Source: Agelaius tricolor
Taxonomy: Eukaryota > Chordata > Aves > Passeriformes > Icteridae
Assembly: GCA_023055355.1 (NCBI GenBank)
Contig: JALJCS010000035.1
Location: 6,021,501 to 6,085,500, forward strand
Reading direction: 5' to 3'
Length of the DNA: 64,000 bases
Made by a program: the position numbers and the translations under genes. Every line of letters begins with the position of its first letter. Positions within the stretch are counted from its first letter, which is position 1. Below the pieces are notes generated by a model that saw nothing but the letters and a program-made list of their open reading frames with translations, was not told the DNA's origin and made no database searches. Positions 63,652-64,000 of this stretch are shown one piece after another.

Positions 63652-64000
63652 GTAACTGGAAAAATGTGTGACAACTATTGCAATTATTCCATTCCTTTTC
63701 TTTTTAGGGAAAACAACATTGATTTGTGGGTAAAATGGAAATACCTGAAGTAGCTATGTGTTTATATAAACAAAACATTATTTACTTTTTTCAGAAAAAG
63801 AAATGTCCTGCAAGATGTGGCCATAAAACAGATAGACATAAACTTTTTTAGCTTTTAAGTAATAAAAAGTAAGCTTATTGCTAAAGCCAGCACTGCAGTG
63901 CATGCCAATATATTAAATGTGGATATATTTGACATACTGATACATTTTCAAAGTAGTTAGGAATTAAAATGTTGAAAATAGAAAGCATCAATTTTATTGA
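63652..64000 (+). other. ABCC3 intron 23 (incomplete)
   Basis: AT-rich intron start; no element is recognised before the window ends. Confidence 0.7.

Overview
The window is animal nuclear DNA, and the best fit is a bird. It has spliced genes with clean GT-AG introns, large introns, and at least seven 3'-end fragments of chicken repeat 1 (CR1), an avian/reptilian LINE. There are no bacterial operons, CRISPR arrays, or rRNA or tRNA genes. Most long open frames in the window are chance frames in introns, in microsatellites or in the GC-rich island; the real coding content sits in short exons, which I joined by matching splice phase and protein family.

Two genes lie head-to-tail on the + strand. 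(1) The 3' end of CACNA1G (T-type calcium channel Cav3.1 alpha-1G) occupies about 714-11383. Four exons encode the last ~449 residues of the cytoplasmic tail and the stop, followed by a long AT-rich 3'UTR-like region reaching at most about 15.2 kb. (2) ABCC3 (MRP3, a basolateral exporter of glucuronide conjugates and bile salts) starts in a CpG island at about 23.15-23.58 kb. It runs off the right edge: the first 23 coding exons are present (ATG at 23325, last donor after 63651). They give ~1128 codons in one unbroken frame, out of ~1,527 aa in the human protein. TMD0, the L0 linker, MSD1, all of NBD1 (Walker A, Q-loop, LSGGQ, Walker B, H-loop) and the start of MSD2 are present; NBD2 lies outside. 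Human CACNA1G and ABCC3 are also neighbours in this order on 17q21.33, so this is conserved synteny.

Layout: 1-11.4 kb, CACNA1G tail exons and introns; 11.4-15.2 kb, 3'UTR/downstream; 15.2-23.1 kb, intergenic, with CR1 copies, a small orphan CpG-rich patch (~17.17-17.42 kb), an 18-bp perfect palindrome and a CTCF-like site; 23.1-23.6 kb, ABCC3 promoter and exon 1; 23.36-35.95 kb, the 12.6-kb ABCC3 intron 1; 35.95-63.65 kb, ABCC3 exons 2-23.

I see no new biological system. The points most worth checking are regulatory or mutational. A perfect everted repeat with 6-base spacing of nuclear-receptor half-sites (the PXR/CAR-type ER6 geometry) lies inside intron 1 of ABCC3, a gene known to be induced through such receptors. 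A perfect DR4 overlapping an ERR-type site lies in a CACNA1G intron. A 19-bp perfect hairpin inside one CR1 copy looks like a template-switch mutation. A perfect 12-bp hairpin lies in ABCC3 intron 1.
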